Below are positions 16,333 to 23,677 of a DNA stretch of 51,870 bases, piece by piece. Positions within the stretch are counted from its first letter, which is position 1, and every line of letters starts with the position of its first letter. The notes under the pieces were generated by a model. That model worked only from the letters and a program-made list of their open reading frames with translations, did not search any database and was not told the origin of the DNA. This DNA is from Methanocorpusculaceae archaeon UBA456. GTDB lineage: Archaea > Halobacteriota > Methanomicrobia > Methanomicrobiales > Methanocorpusculaceae. The position numbers were made by a program, and so were the translations under genes. Location of the stretch: the NCBI GenBank assembly GCA_002496395.1, contig DAJQ01000035.1, positions 8,069 to 59,938 of the forward strand. The letters run 5' to 3'.

Positions 16333-17235
16333 ATGGAACGAAACGGTATCACCATAATCGATACCTTTGCCGAGGCGTTCCCGGTCTGGATCTCCCGCGT
16401 AATCATCACGGCAGACACCCGTGAGCTGGCATATGCAGCAGCTGCAGAAGCAACCGGCTTTGCCACCTCAAAGATCTACTGCCCCTGTGAAGCCGGGATA
16501 GAGGGTATCTGTGACGATACCCCGGACGGAAGACCCGGTGTCTCGATCCTGATCTCAGCCGAGAAGAAACAGATGCGATCAAATGTATCGGATCGAATAT
16601 CCCAGTGCATCCTTCCTGCGCCAACAGCATCCACCTATGACGGACTCCCCGATGCACCTGATCGATTCTATACCCGGATGCATTACTTTGGAGACGGGTA
16701 TGAGGAGCGGTGCATGGTCGGCACCAGGCAGTGCTGGCGCATTCCTGTCATGGAAGGGGAATATATCGGAGAGGAACGGTATGGGACCGTGAAAGGGATT
16801 GCAGGAGGGAACTTCCTTGTGATGGGAGATAACCGCCAGAGTACGCTTGCTGCTGCACAGGCGGGAGTAAAAGCAATAGAGCCGATACAAGATGTAATCA
16901 TGAGTTTTGCCGGGGGGATTGTCGGGAGCGGATCAAAAGTCGGATGCAAAAATTACCGTTTCCCCATGCCCGCCAGCACAAATCATCTCCTCTGCCCGAC
17001 ATTGAAAGGAAAGGTGGAGGGATCTCAGGTGCCCGATGGCGTGAATGTAATCTATGAAGTGGTGATCAACGGGATCGGAGATGATGCGATCCGGATGGCA
17101 ATGAGAACCGGGATAGAGGCGGCAACTGCACATGGTGGCATCCTGGCTATCGGTGCATCAAACTTTGATGGTAGACTGGGGCCCCACAGGTTCCGGCTGC
17201 ATGATCTTTTTGAAGAGAAAGGAAGTGAGCAATGA
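16333..17235 (+). CDS. ftr: formylmethanofuran--tetrahydromethanopterin N-formyltransferase
   Basis: This 300-residue protein matches Ftr in length and sequence throughout: ITIIDTFAEAFPVWISRVIIT at the start, the Cys-containing YCPCEAGIEG, CMVGTRQCWRIPVMEG, VKGIAGGNFLVMGD and a C-terminal GGILAIGASNFDGRLGP. The enzyme moves the formyl group from formylmethanofuran to tetrahydromethanopterin, the second step of CO2 reduction to methane, in the cytosol. It follows the cyclo-ligase gene by 6 bp and overlaps the next gene by ATGA, so it lies in an operon. Its presence is the strongest marker of a methanogen in this window. Confidence 0.97.
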   Translation: MERNGITIIDTFAEAFPVWISRVIITADTRELAYAAAAEATGFATSKIYCPCEAGIEGICDDTPDGRPGVSILISAEKKQMRSNVSDRISQCILPAPTASTYDGLPDAPDRFYTRMHYFGDGYEERCMVGTRQCWRIPVMEGEYIGEERYGTVKGIAGGNFLVMGDNRQSTLAAAQAGVKAIEPIQDVIMSFAGGIVGSGSKVGCKNYRFPMPASTNHLLCPTLKGKVEGSQVPDGVNVIYEVVINGIGDDAIRMAMRTGIEAATAHGGILAIGASNFDGRLGPHRFRLHDLFEEKGSEQ

Positions 17236-18323
17236 TTGACACACGGACAATCCCTGTCACCTATCGGACGCTTGTCTTTCTGGCACTCCTCATCGTGATC
17301 GTTATCGGAATTCAGATCACCTCATATATCATCAATATCCTCCTCCTCTCGCTCGTCCTCACCATGCTCATCTACCCCTGTGTCCGATGGTTGAAGGAGA
17401 AAGGGCTCCCCGACATTGCCGCAGTCTCTATCATCACAGGCGGAGCACTCCTGATTATCATCGCATTGATTCTTCTTATTCTCGCCTCGATCGGCCAGCT
17501 TATCGCTGATCTCCCGTTCTTCCAGACAGAGTTGCAGGAACGTCTCGCTGATATCTTCATGCTCTTTGACAGACTTGGGATCGAACGGACATCAGTCACC
17601 CATCCGACAATAGATCTCCAGTCAACTGCTGTGATCATCTCCCAGTCGATGCTCGGTCTTGGGGAGGCATTATTATATATCTTCTTCATTGCGATCACGA
17701 CCTTCTTCGCCCTCCTTGAAGCACCAAAGATTCCAGAGCGGATCCGAAAGATTTACGGTAGCGTGGAGAACAAGTCACTCAGCCAGTTTGCCAGGATGAG
17801 CAGGTTCATGGTGGATTTCGTCGTCGTCAGGACAGAGACGAATATCGTCCATGGATTCCTCTTCGGTGGCATCCTGTATGTGATGGGGGTGCACTCTGCC
17901 ATCCTATGGGGGATCCTGACAGTTATACTTGGCTATATCCCCTATATCGGGCTGATCATCGCAGCGATACCCGCGATCTTCTTTGCCTGGCTCCAGTTTG
18001 GGATCTGGGGTGCGGTTGCGGTGGTCGTTGTTGTCATCATCCTGAATGTCGTCGTTGAGAATCCCGTGTATGCACATCTCGCATCAAAACGGTTTGAGAT
18101 GCCCGCACTCGTTGTCATCCTCTCGCTTATCTTCTGGAGCTGGACACTGGGTGTCGTCGGGCTGGTCTTTGCCGTGCCATTCACCCTGCTTATTCTGATC
18201 ATACTCCAGTCAGGCGAGGAGACCAGGTGGGTCAATACGCTGGTTGGAGTGGATACCATATTCGAGGAGATTGCAGAGGCAAAAACCGGGGAGAGTGCTG
18301 ATCTCAAAGAGCAGCAAGAATAA
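17232..18323 (+). CDS. AI-2E family (PerM-like) transporter
   Basis: This 363-residue membrane protein has the family layout: two N-terminal helices, a third after KEKGLPDIAAV, a soluble loop (about 95-140), then a bundle with ILGYIPYIGLIIAAIPAIFFA and the C-terminal VENPVYAHLASKR and LGVVGLVFAVPF segments typical of PF01594. Family members move small solutes (AI-2 export, Na+/H+ exchange in some); no substrate can be assigned. The start codon overlaps the ftr stop (ATGA), so it is translated together with ftr, though a functional link is not evident. Confidence 0.85.
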   Translation: MIDTRTIPVTYRTLVFLALLIVIVIGIQITSYIINILLLSLVLTMLIYPCVRWLKEKGLPDIAAVSIITGGALLIIIALILLILASIGQLIADLPFFQTELQERLADIFMLFDRLGIERTSVTHPTIDLQSTAVIISQSMLGLGEALLYIFFIAITTFFALLEAPKIPERIRKIYGSVENKSLSQFARMSRFMVDFVVVRTETNIVHGFLFGGILYVMGVHSAILWGILTVILGYIPYIGLIIAAIPAIFFAWLQFGIWGAVAVVVVVIILNVVVENPVYAHLASKRFEMPALVVILSLIFWSWTLGVVGLVFAVPFTLLILIILQSGEETRWVNTLVGVDTIFEEIAEAKTGESADLKEQQE

Positions 18324-18369
18324 GGAGATCTGAATATATCTCCCCTCTCTCTTATGAAAAGGGAAAGGA

Positions 18370-18951
18370 TTACCTCCTGACAAGGCAGTCTTCGAGGGAG
18401 CGTTTTGGCACATGGTGGACACCATCCGGTGTCCGCCAGTACCGGGTATCTCCATCTTCTCCGAGTGGCTCAAGCCGGATCTCCTCCGCAGGATAACCAA
18501 GTGCGATCACAAGCAGGATCTCATACCCTTTTGGAACCGGCAGGATCCGTTTCATCTCCTCACGTTTGATGGAGCCGAACATACAGCCGGCGATCCCCTG
18601 CTCGGCAGCGGCTAAAAGGATCGTCTGGGCGGCGATCCCAAGGTCAATTGCCGGATCGGGACTGCAATTCCGGGGAGCCATGATCGTAATGTAGGCCGTT
18701 GGCCGCTCCCCAACAGATGGTCCATCCCAGTCCGGGAGATCAAGGGCCCAGAGAAGGGCGGATCTGATCTCGTGTGTCTCCTCCGGGTCAACTGAGATGA
18801 TATATTTCAGTGGCTGGCGGTTCCGGGCAGAAGGGCAGAGCCGGGCAATATCGATCAAATCAATGATCTGTGATTCCTGCAGGGGACGGTCTTCCTGAAA
18901 CCGCCGGGTACTCCTGCTCTTCCGTATGAGGGTGTGTATACAATTATCCAT
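18370..18951 (-). CDS. nitroreductase family flavoprotein
   Basis: This 193-residue protein has the FMN-binding nitroreductase pattern: an N-terminal RKSRSTRRFQ, then CPSARNRQPLKYIIS, an inner DLGIAAQTILLAAAEQGIAGC helix and the ALGYPAEEIRLEP tail. It probably reduces a small organic substrate with a reduced flavin. The ATG at 18951 is preceded by GGAGGATC, a good ribosome-binding site; longer in-frame extension to 19176 would run across the divergent gene and is rejected. It shares a 90-bp divergent promoter with the radical SAM gene. Confidence 0.85.
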   Translation of the reverse strand: MDNCIHTLIRKSRSTRRFQEDRPLQESQIIDLIDIARLCPSARNRQPLKYIISVDPEETHEIRSALLWALDLPDWDGPSVGERPTAYITIMAPRNCSPDPAIDLGIAAQTILLAAAEQGIAGCMFGSIKREEMKRILPVPKGYEILLVIALGYPAEEIRLEPLGEDGDTRYWRTPDGVHHVPKRSLEDCLVRR

Positions 18952-18974
18952 GCATGATCCTCCGGCAACCTGCA

Positions 18975-18994
18975 ATGCATCGTGCCTGATGCAT
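18975..18994. promoter_or_regulatory. palindrome in the nitroreductase / radical SAM divergent promoter
   Basis: ATGCATC-N6-GATGCAT is a perfect 7+7 bp inverted repeat 24 bp upstream of the nitroreductase start and 45 bp upstream of the radical SAM start. It could control both genes. A TATA-like TAGTATTAT for the radical SAM gene follows it. Confidence 0.5.
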
Positions 18995-19038
18995 GATAGT
19001 ATTATGGTTCTCTTCAGCAATACGGCACTGCAAAGGAT

Positions 19039-19986
19039 ATGCATACAACAAGAACCACCAATGAACAGATGAAAGAGCGATACCCCAACCTCCATGCTGA
19101 GGGCATAGTGCGGGAGCGGGCTGATGCCGCATATGAACTTCTGGGTGACTGCACCCTCTGCCCACGAAGATGCCATGTCGACAGAACGGCGGGAGAGACC
19201 GGGTTCTGCAGGACAGGAAGTGACCTGATCATCTCAAGCTATTCACCCCATTTCGGCGAAGAGCCGCCGCTTGTCGGAAGACAGGGATCAGGGACGATCT
19301 TCTTCACCAACTGCAATCTCGAGTGCATCTTCTGCCAGAACTATGAAATCAGCCAGTGTGGGAGAGGTTTTCAGGTTCAGGCAGAGGAAATGGCGGAGAT
19401 CATGCTCCGGCTCCAGGAGAGTGGGTGCCACAATATCAACCTGGTCTCGCCTTCCCACCAGGTGCCGGGGATCCTCAGGGCCCTGGATATCGCAGCAGGA
19501 CGAGGACTTCACATCCCGATCGTCTATAATACCGGCGGCTATGACGCGGTCGGGACACTCCGTCTCCTCAATGGAGTCATTGATATCTACATGCCGGATG
19601 CGAAGTATGGGAGCAACGGGATCGCACAGGCTCTCTCAGGTGCTCCTGACTATGTAGACCGGATGCAGGAGGCGCTGTGTGAGATGCACCGGCAGGTCGG
19701 GGATCTGGTCACGCAGAATGGGATCGCAGAACGGGGCATGATTATCCGGCACCTGGTGCTCCCGGGCGGCCTTGCCGGAACAGAAGAGGTGATGCGGTTC
19801 ATTGCAGACGAACTATCGCCTTCAAGCTACGTAAATATCATGTCGCAGTACCGACCTGCCTGGAAGGTGCGGGAGAAGGATTCCGGGTACGATGAGCTCG
19901 GGCGGACGATCACACAGGAGGAGTTCGATGAGGCAATTGAAATTGCACGGAAATATGGGCTGAGCAGGGGTTTTTCGAAGAGATAA
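19039..19986 (+). CDS. radical SAM protein, PflX/COG1313 type
   Basis: This 315-residue protein carries the radical SAM motif C92-x3-C96-x2-C99 in NCNLECIFCQNYE. Ahead of it is a second cysteine set, C38-x2-C41-x3-C45-x11-C57 (CTLCPRRC and GFCRTG), which is the mark of the COG1313 family related to pyruvate formate-lyase activase. It probably generates a 5'-deoxyadenosyl radical that acts on a protein or other target; the target is not known. Its last codon region contains the left arm of the palindrome that precedes the lipoprotein gene. Confidence 0.85.
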   Translation: MHTTRTTNEQMKERYPNLHAEGIVRERADAAYELLGDCTLCPRRCHVDRTAGETGFCRTGSDLIISSYSPHFGEEPPLVGRQGSGTIFFTNCNLECIFCQNYEISQCGRGFQVQAEEMAEIMLRLQESGCHNINLVSPSHQVPGILRALDIAAGRGLHIPIVYNTGGYDAVGTLRLLNGVIDIYMPDAKYGSNGIAQALSGAPDYVDRMQEALCEMHRQVGDLVTQNGIAERGMIIRHLVLPGGLAGTEEVMRFIADELSPSSYVNIMSQYRPAWKVREKDSGYDELGRTITQEEFDEAIEIARKYGLSRGFSKR

Positions 19987-20006
19987 CTGCAGAAATACCC
20001 GCAGTT
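19985..20006. promoter_or_regulatory. ACTGC-N10-GCAGT operator, copy 1
   Basis: AACTGC at 19985-19990 and GCAGTT at 20001-20006 form a 6+6 bp inverted repeat with a 10-bp spacer. A TATA element (ATATATTTATT, about 20012-20022) begins 6 bp downstream and the lipoprotein ATG is at 20054. The same arrangement occurs before the SIMPL gene at 21525. Confidence 0.55.
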
Positions 20007-20053
20007 AAAGGAATATATTTATTATTATACTGCCCAGTATCTGATTGATACCA

Positions 20054-20755
20054 ATGAAAGCAAAACTGATCATAGTAGCCCTCATGGCAGCCGCCGCCTG
20101 CTTCCTGATAGCAGCCGGATGTGTCACTGAGGAGCCTCCGGCAGGAATGGAAGTTTCTGCAACAGGGACTATTCACTACATAGACCTTGAAGGAGGGTTC
20201 TATGGAATCGTCACCGATGGAGGCGAACAGTATCTGCCCCTGAACCTGGCTGAAGAGCTGAAAGTCAATGGGACAGAAGTGACATTCACCGGCGTGACAG
20301 AGGATGCCAGCACCATGCAGATGTGGGGAACCCCAATCCGGATCACCGGGATCATGGTTGATCACGAACCCACGATCTCCGGTACCGGGGTTATCACCTA
20401 CATCGATCTTGAAGGTGGATTCTATGGAATCATCACCGGCGCAGGTACACGATACCTCCCCCTGAACCTGGCAGAGGAGTTCAAAACAGACGGGATGACC
20501 ATCACCTTCACCGCAACTCCTGAGGATGTCATGACGATCCAGCAGTGGGGGCAGCCGGTGACAATCCTCTCGATCAGCGAGTATGAAGCCCCCCTGGCAG
20601 GTATTGCCAATCCGGCCGCCGTCTTTGTGAAAGAGCTTGGGTATCCATATGAGATCAGATCCGGCCCTGATGGGGAGTATGGCGTCGCCATTCTCCCGGA
20701 TGGAACCGAGATCGATGAATGGGAGCTCTACTGGCAACACCACAGTAAAGACTGA
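20054..20755 (+). CDS. lipoprotein with two internal repeats and a DUF333 tail
   Basis: This 233-residue protein has a signal segment ending in the lipobox IAAGC (C23), so it is anchored on the outer face of the membrane. Two copies of a roughly 65-residue beta-rich unit follow (about 36-100 and 112-175), each with YIDLEGGFYGI, YLPLNLAEE and a Q-x-W-G ending. The last 45 residues (NPAAVFVKELGYPYEIR, then YGVAILPDGTEIDEWE) match the DUF333 pattern seen in small secreted bacterial and archaeal proteins. Start: ATG 20054 (a TTG nine bases upstream is ignored). No enzymatic motif is seen. Confidence 0.75.
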   Translation: MKAKLIIVALMAAAACFLIAAGCVTEEPPAGMEVSATGTIHYIDLEGGFYGIVTDGGEQYLPLNLAEELKVNGTEVTFTGVTEDASTMQMWGTPIRITGIMVDHEPTISGTGVITYIDLEGGFYGIITGAGTRYLPLNLAEEFKTDGMTITFTATPEDVMTIQQWGQPVTILSISEYEAPLAGIANPAAVFVKELGYPYEIRSGPDGEYGVAILPDGTEIDEWELYWQHHSKD

Positions 20756-20806
20756 ATCGTAACCGGAAAGCACAGCTGCCTGTGGCAGGACTCTGCCACC
20801 CCTTTT

Positions 20807-21421
20807 TTAGATCGAACCATACACAAACCAGCACCCAAATGCGATCAGGAAGATACCGCATGCCCCGAGAACAAGCCTGTATCCCTGATCAGAGAGGAAG
20901 AACCTGCCACGGTGGAGGCTCGCGGACACCAGGGTGAGCCACCCGAAATCTGCTGCCCAGTGCCCGGCCATGAAGATACCTCCTGCCAGAAGACCCCCTT
21001 CAAGAAAACTCCAGAGAAGAGCCGCGCCCACAGTAAACCACCAGATCCAGAAGTACGGGTTTGCGACACTTGTGAGAAGGCCTGCTGCAACCGGCCTTTT
21101 TGCATCGATGGAATCATCGCCTTTCGGAAGAAGAGCCCCACGGACCGAGGAGAGGGTCAGGATACCAAAGAGCACAAGAGCAAATCCCCCGACCAGTCCG
21201 ATCGCCCAGGTCGCCGATCCGATCAGGGTGCCGAGCCCGGCGACGATCAGCAGGATGATCCCGATCTCAGCAGCCATATGGCCGATGCTGACGAGTGGAC
21301 CGGCACGCCATCCTGATCTGACCGAGGCGTTGATGGTTGCAATCAGGGTGGGGCCCGGCGCAAGCGCCCCGGTGAGGCCGATGACAAGACCTATGACAAA
21401 AATGGAGATGATATCCAGCAT
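20807..21421 (-). CDS. LysE-family exporter
   Basis: This 204-residue protein has six hydrophobic segments. The N-terminal GLTGALAPGPTLIATI is the classic LysE/RhtB signature (APGP), and the internal NPYFWIWWFTVGAALL matches the second conserved helix. LysE proteins export amino acids or other small molecules with proton antiport; the cargo is unknown. It is convergent with the lipoprotein gene and divergent from the SIMPL gene. Confidence 0.85.
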   Translation of the reverse strand: MLDIISIFVIGLVIGLTGALAPGPTLIATINASVRSGWRAGPLVSIGHMAAEIGIILLIVAGLGTLIGSATWAIGLVGGFALVLFGILTLSSVRGALLPKGDDSIDAKRPVAAGLLTSVANPYFWIWWFTVGAALLWSFLEGGLLAGGIFMAGHWAADFGWLTLVSASLHRGRFFLSDQGYRLVLGACGIFLIAFGCWFVYGSI

Positions 21422-21524
21422 GCTCGTATCCGTGTGTACTCAATTGTCGGTATGCCTGATGAAAGGTGCAGGTCATCTGAAGTCAGCAGAATAGAGCCTA
21501 AAATAACCTTATTTTCAAAAATAG

Positions 21525-21544
21525 ACTGCAAATATCTTCGCAGT
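21525..21544. promoter_or_regulatory. ACTGC-N10-GCAGT operator, copy 2
   Basis: ACTGC at 21525-21529 and GCAGT at 21540-21544 form an inverted repeat with the same 10-bp spacer as the copy at 19985. TATA-like elements (ACTATAAG and ATATATAC, about 21553-21568) follow, then the SIMPL gene ATG at 21583. Confidence 0.55.
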
Positions 21545-21582
21545 TAAGAGAAACTATAAGATATATACACTCCCTTGATAGT

Positions 21583-22320
21583 ATGATTGCTATGCGCAAA
21601 CACATACTCACACCACTGCTGGCACTGATTCTTGTGTTCAGCCTGATTGTTCTGCCGGTATCTGCGGCAACCACATCGAATGAACGGGTGATCCACACCC
21701 AGGGAACAGGTACTATTACCACCACCCCGGATCGTGTCGAGATCTCTGTTGCGGTCATGACAGAGCACGCCGATGTAAAGGTAGCACAGCAGGAGAACGC
21801 TGTGAAGATGAACACTGTCATGAATGCCCTGAAGAATGCCGGACTTACCTCAGATGATATAAAGACCACCGGATACTCGATCTATCAGGTGACAAAAGAC
21901 GAAGAAAGGATCTTGCCGGGGGACAGAAAGGCACAGGTCTATCGGGTTACGAACACTCTGATGATCACCCTCAAAGACACAACAAAAGCAGGCGATATCA
22001 TCGACATCGCCATTGAGAGCGGCGCAAACAACGTCAATTATATCTCCTTCACCCTCAGTGAGGAGAAACAGGAAAGCCTGCGGGCAGAAGCGCTCAAAGA
22101 AGCAGTAACTCAATCCCGTGGAGACGCTGATGTGGTCGCTGCCTCCCTTGGCCTCTCTGTCCGTGATGTGAAAGAAGTCTCAATAGGCGGGGGGTACTAT
22201 CCTCCATCGCCAAGGTATGACTCAATGATGATGGCAGCAGGCATGGAGAAGGCGGCAACCCCGATTGAAGCCGGAGAAGTAACCGTCACCGCGACGGTCT
22301 CCATCACCTACATCTGCTAA
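21583..22320 (+). CDS. SIMPL-domain (DUF541) secreted protein
   Basis: This 245-residue protein has an N-terminal signal peptide ending near VSAA (about residue 30), then a SIMPL/DUF541 domain: HTQGTGTITTTPDRVEISVAV, DIKTTGYSI, the VTNTLMITL strand and ANNVNYISFTLSEE. Relatives (BP26, YggE) are periplasmic or surface proteins that form ring-shaped oligomers, and some respond to oxidative stress. Either ATG 21583 or 21592 may be used. The promoter palindrome is shared with the lipoprotein gene, which suggests co-regulation of two surface proteins. Confidence 0.85.
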   Translation: MIAMRKHILTPLLALILVFSLIVLPVSAATTSNERVIHTQGTGTITTTPDRVEISVAVMTEHADVKVAQQENAVKMNTVMNALKNAGLTSDDIKTTGYSIYQVTKDEERILPGDRKAQVYRVTNTLMITLKDTTKAGDIIDIAIESGANNVNYISFTLSEEKQESLRAEALKEAVTQSRGDADVVAASLGLSVRDVKEVSIGGGYYPPSPRYDSMMMAAGMEKAATPIEAGEVTVTATVSITYIC

Positions 22321-22348
22321 AGAACCTCTATCCAACCCCTCTTATCTC

Positions 22349-22355
22349 TTTTTTT
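22349..22355 (+). terminator. T-tract terminator after the SIMPL gene
   Basis: Seven T residues lie 29 nt after the stop codon, consistent with archaeal U-tract termination. Confidence 0.45.
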
Positions 22356-22456
22356 CAGCACTGCCACTTGAGTACGCGAGAATACAAATGCTTAATGAGG
22401 AATATTGACAATAGTTCTCCTGCAGAGAATGAAGAATATAATCTCGGGATAGTACA

Positions 22457-22906
22457 ATGGAGCGAACGATAAGTTTTAAGGAACGCAGGTATATTGAAGA
22501 GCTCCGTATCCTCACCAAATCAACCGCAATTGACTGTATCATCGATGACCGCTTTGACCGCCTGATCTATATCATAACACCGGGCGACATGGGTATTGCC
22601 ATTGGGAAGAGTGGTGACAATATTAAAAGAATGCAGAAGGTGCTCGGCAAGCGGATTGAGATGGTCGAGTATGCAGAGGATCGGGATCAGTTCATCAGGA
22701 ACATCTTCAAACCTGCCGAGGTGTTGCATGTCTTTTTTCCCGAAGGGGAGACGGGTGGAATCCGGGTGACGGTCAGGAACAAGAATGAGGTGGGGATTGC
22801 CATCGGAAAAGGTGGGTGCACCATCGAGAAGGCACGCATGATCATACGCCGTTTCTTTGGCCCGGAGAGCGGGGATATTATCGTGGAGGAGGAACATGGA
22901 GCCTGA
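22457..22906 (+). CDS. archaeal NusA-like KH-domain protein
   Basis: This 149-residue protein has two KH domains, each with the GxxG loop: GIAIGKSGDNIKR (about residues 46-58) and GIAIGKGGCTIEKA (about 112-125). It corresponds to archaeal NusA, which has only the RNA-binding KH pair of bacterial NusA and binds transcripts during elongation. In many archaea it sits with RNA polymerase and ribosomal genes; here it is next to hisE, which it overlaps by 11 bp. A TATA-like GAATATAATC at 22434 implies a leaderless mRNA. Confidence 0.9.
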   Translation: MERTISFKERRYIEELRILTKSTAIDCIIDDRFDRLIYIITPGDMGIAIGKSGDNIKRMQKVLGKRIEMVEYAEDRDQFIRNIFKPAEVLHVFFPEGETGGIRVTVRNKNEVGIAIGKGGCTIEKARMIIRRFFGPESGDIIVEEEHGA

Positions 22907-23207
22907 TATCTTCGGGACTCTCTGGGAAGTGATTGAAGAGCGGGCAACTGACACCAGTGGGAAGAAATCCTATGTGAGATCCCTCCTCTACCATCAGAAA
23001 GGAATCGACAAATCCCTTGAAAAAGTAGGTGAGGAGGCGATCGAATATATTCTTGCCGTGAAAGGGGGAGATCCGGGCCGTATCACCTCTGAAGCTGCAG
23101 ATCTCATCTTTCACCTGATGGTGAGCTTAAAAGCAGCAGATATCAATTTTGATTCTGTAAAAGAGGAACTTTCTCTGCGGAGAGCAGGGATGAATCTCCA
23201 CGATTAA
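22896..23207 (+). CDS. hisE: phosphoribosyl-ATP pyrophosphatase
   Basis: This 103-residue all-helical MazG-like enzyme is of the usual HisE size. It has KSYVRSLLYHQKGIDKSLEKVGEEAIEYILA, the metal-binding Glu/Asp set (EKVGEE and SEAADLIFHLMV). It hydrolyses phosphoribosyl-ATP in the second step of histidine synthesis. GGAGGAGGAAC directly precedes the ATG at 22896 and lies inside the end of the NusA-like gene, so the two are translated in sequence. No other his gene is in the window. TTTTTTT follows the stop. Confidence 0.9.
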   Translation: MEPDIFGTLWEVIEERATDTSGKKSYVRSLLYHQKGIDKSLEKVGEEAIEYILAVKGGDPGRITSEAADLIFHLMVSLKAADINFDSVKEELSLRRAGMNLHD

Positions 23208-23214
23208 CCTTTTT

Positions 23215-23664
23215 TTACACCCGATACTCAGAAAATTCCCTGAGTTCGGGGAGCTGATCCCGGGTCACCGCTGACTCTGACAGAATTGTCTCATCTATGA
23301 AGACAGGAGCATTCTTTCGGACAGCGAGGGCGATCCCATCGCTTGGCCGGCAGTCGATTGAGAGATCACCGATCTGTGTATCAAGAGAGAGGGTGGCATA
23401 ATAGACCCCATCGTCGATTGAATCGATCCTGACCTCCCGCAGCCCTGCTCCAAGTGCAGTGAGTGTGTCACTGAAGAGATCATGCGTCAATGGGCGTGGG
23501 GGCGGCGGACCATTGAGAGCAGAATGAATAGATAGGGCCTCGAAGAAACCGATAAAGATTGGAATATAGCGTTCATCCACGGTTTTGAGAAGAACAACCG
23601 GGGCAACACCCAGATCATGTATTGCCAGATAGACCCCGGCCACCTCACAACTGATCTGCTCCAT
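23215..23664 (-). CDS. bifunctional nuclease-family (DUF151) protein
   Basis: This 149-residue protein has the BFN/DUF151 core: EVAGVYLAIHDLGVAPVVLL, then IPIFIGFFEALSI, RPLTHDL and the signature DCRPSDGIALAVRKNAPVFI. Plant and bacterial members show DNase/RNase activity; the role in archaea is unclear. The ATG at 23664 is chosen because the longer in-frame extension runs across the neighbouring gene and lacks family likeness. It starts 13 bp after the stop of the flippase-like gene on the same strand, so the two probably form an operon. Confidence 0.85.
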   Translation of the reverse strand: MEQISCEVAGVYLAIHDLGVAPVVLLKTVDERYIPIFIGFFEALSIHSALNGPPPPRPLTHDLFSDTLTALGAGLREVRIDSIDDGVYYATLSLDTQIGDLSIDCRPSDGIALAVRKNAPVFIDETILSESAVTRDQLPELREFSEYRV

Positions 23665-23677
23665 GACCGTCTCAATG

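Noticed and set aside
18952..19176. 75-residue N-terminal extension of the nitroreductase
   Set aside because: It runs over the divergent promoter and the start of the radical SAM gene; a strong ribosome-binding site supports the shorter start.
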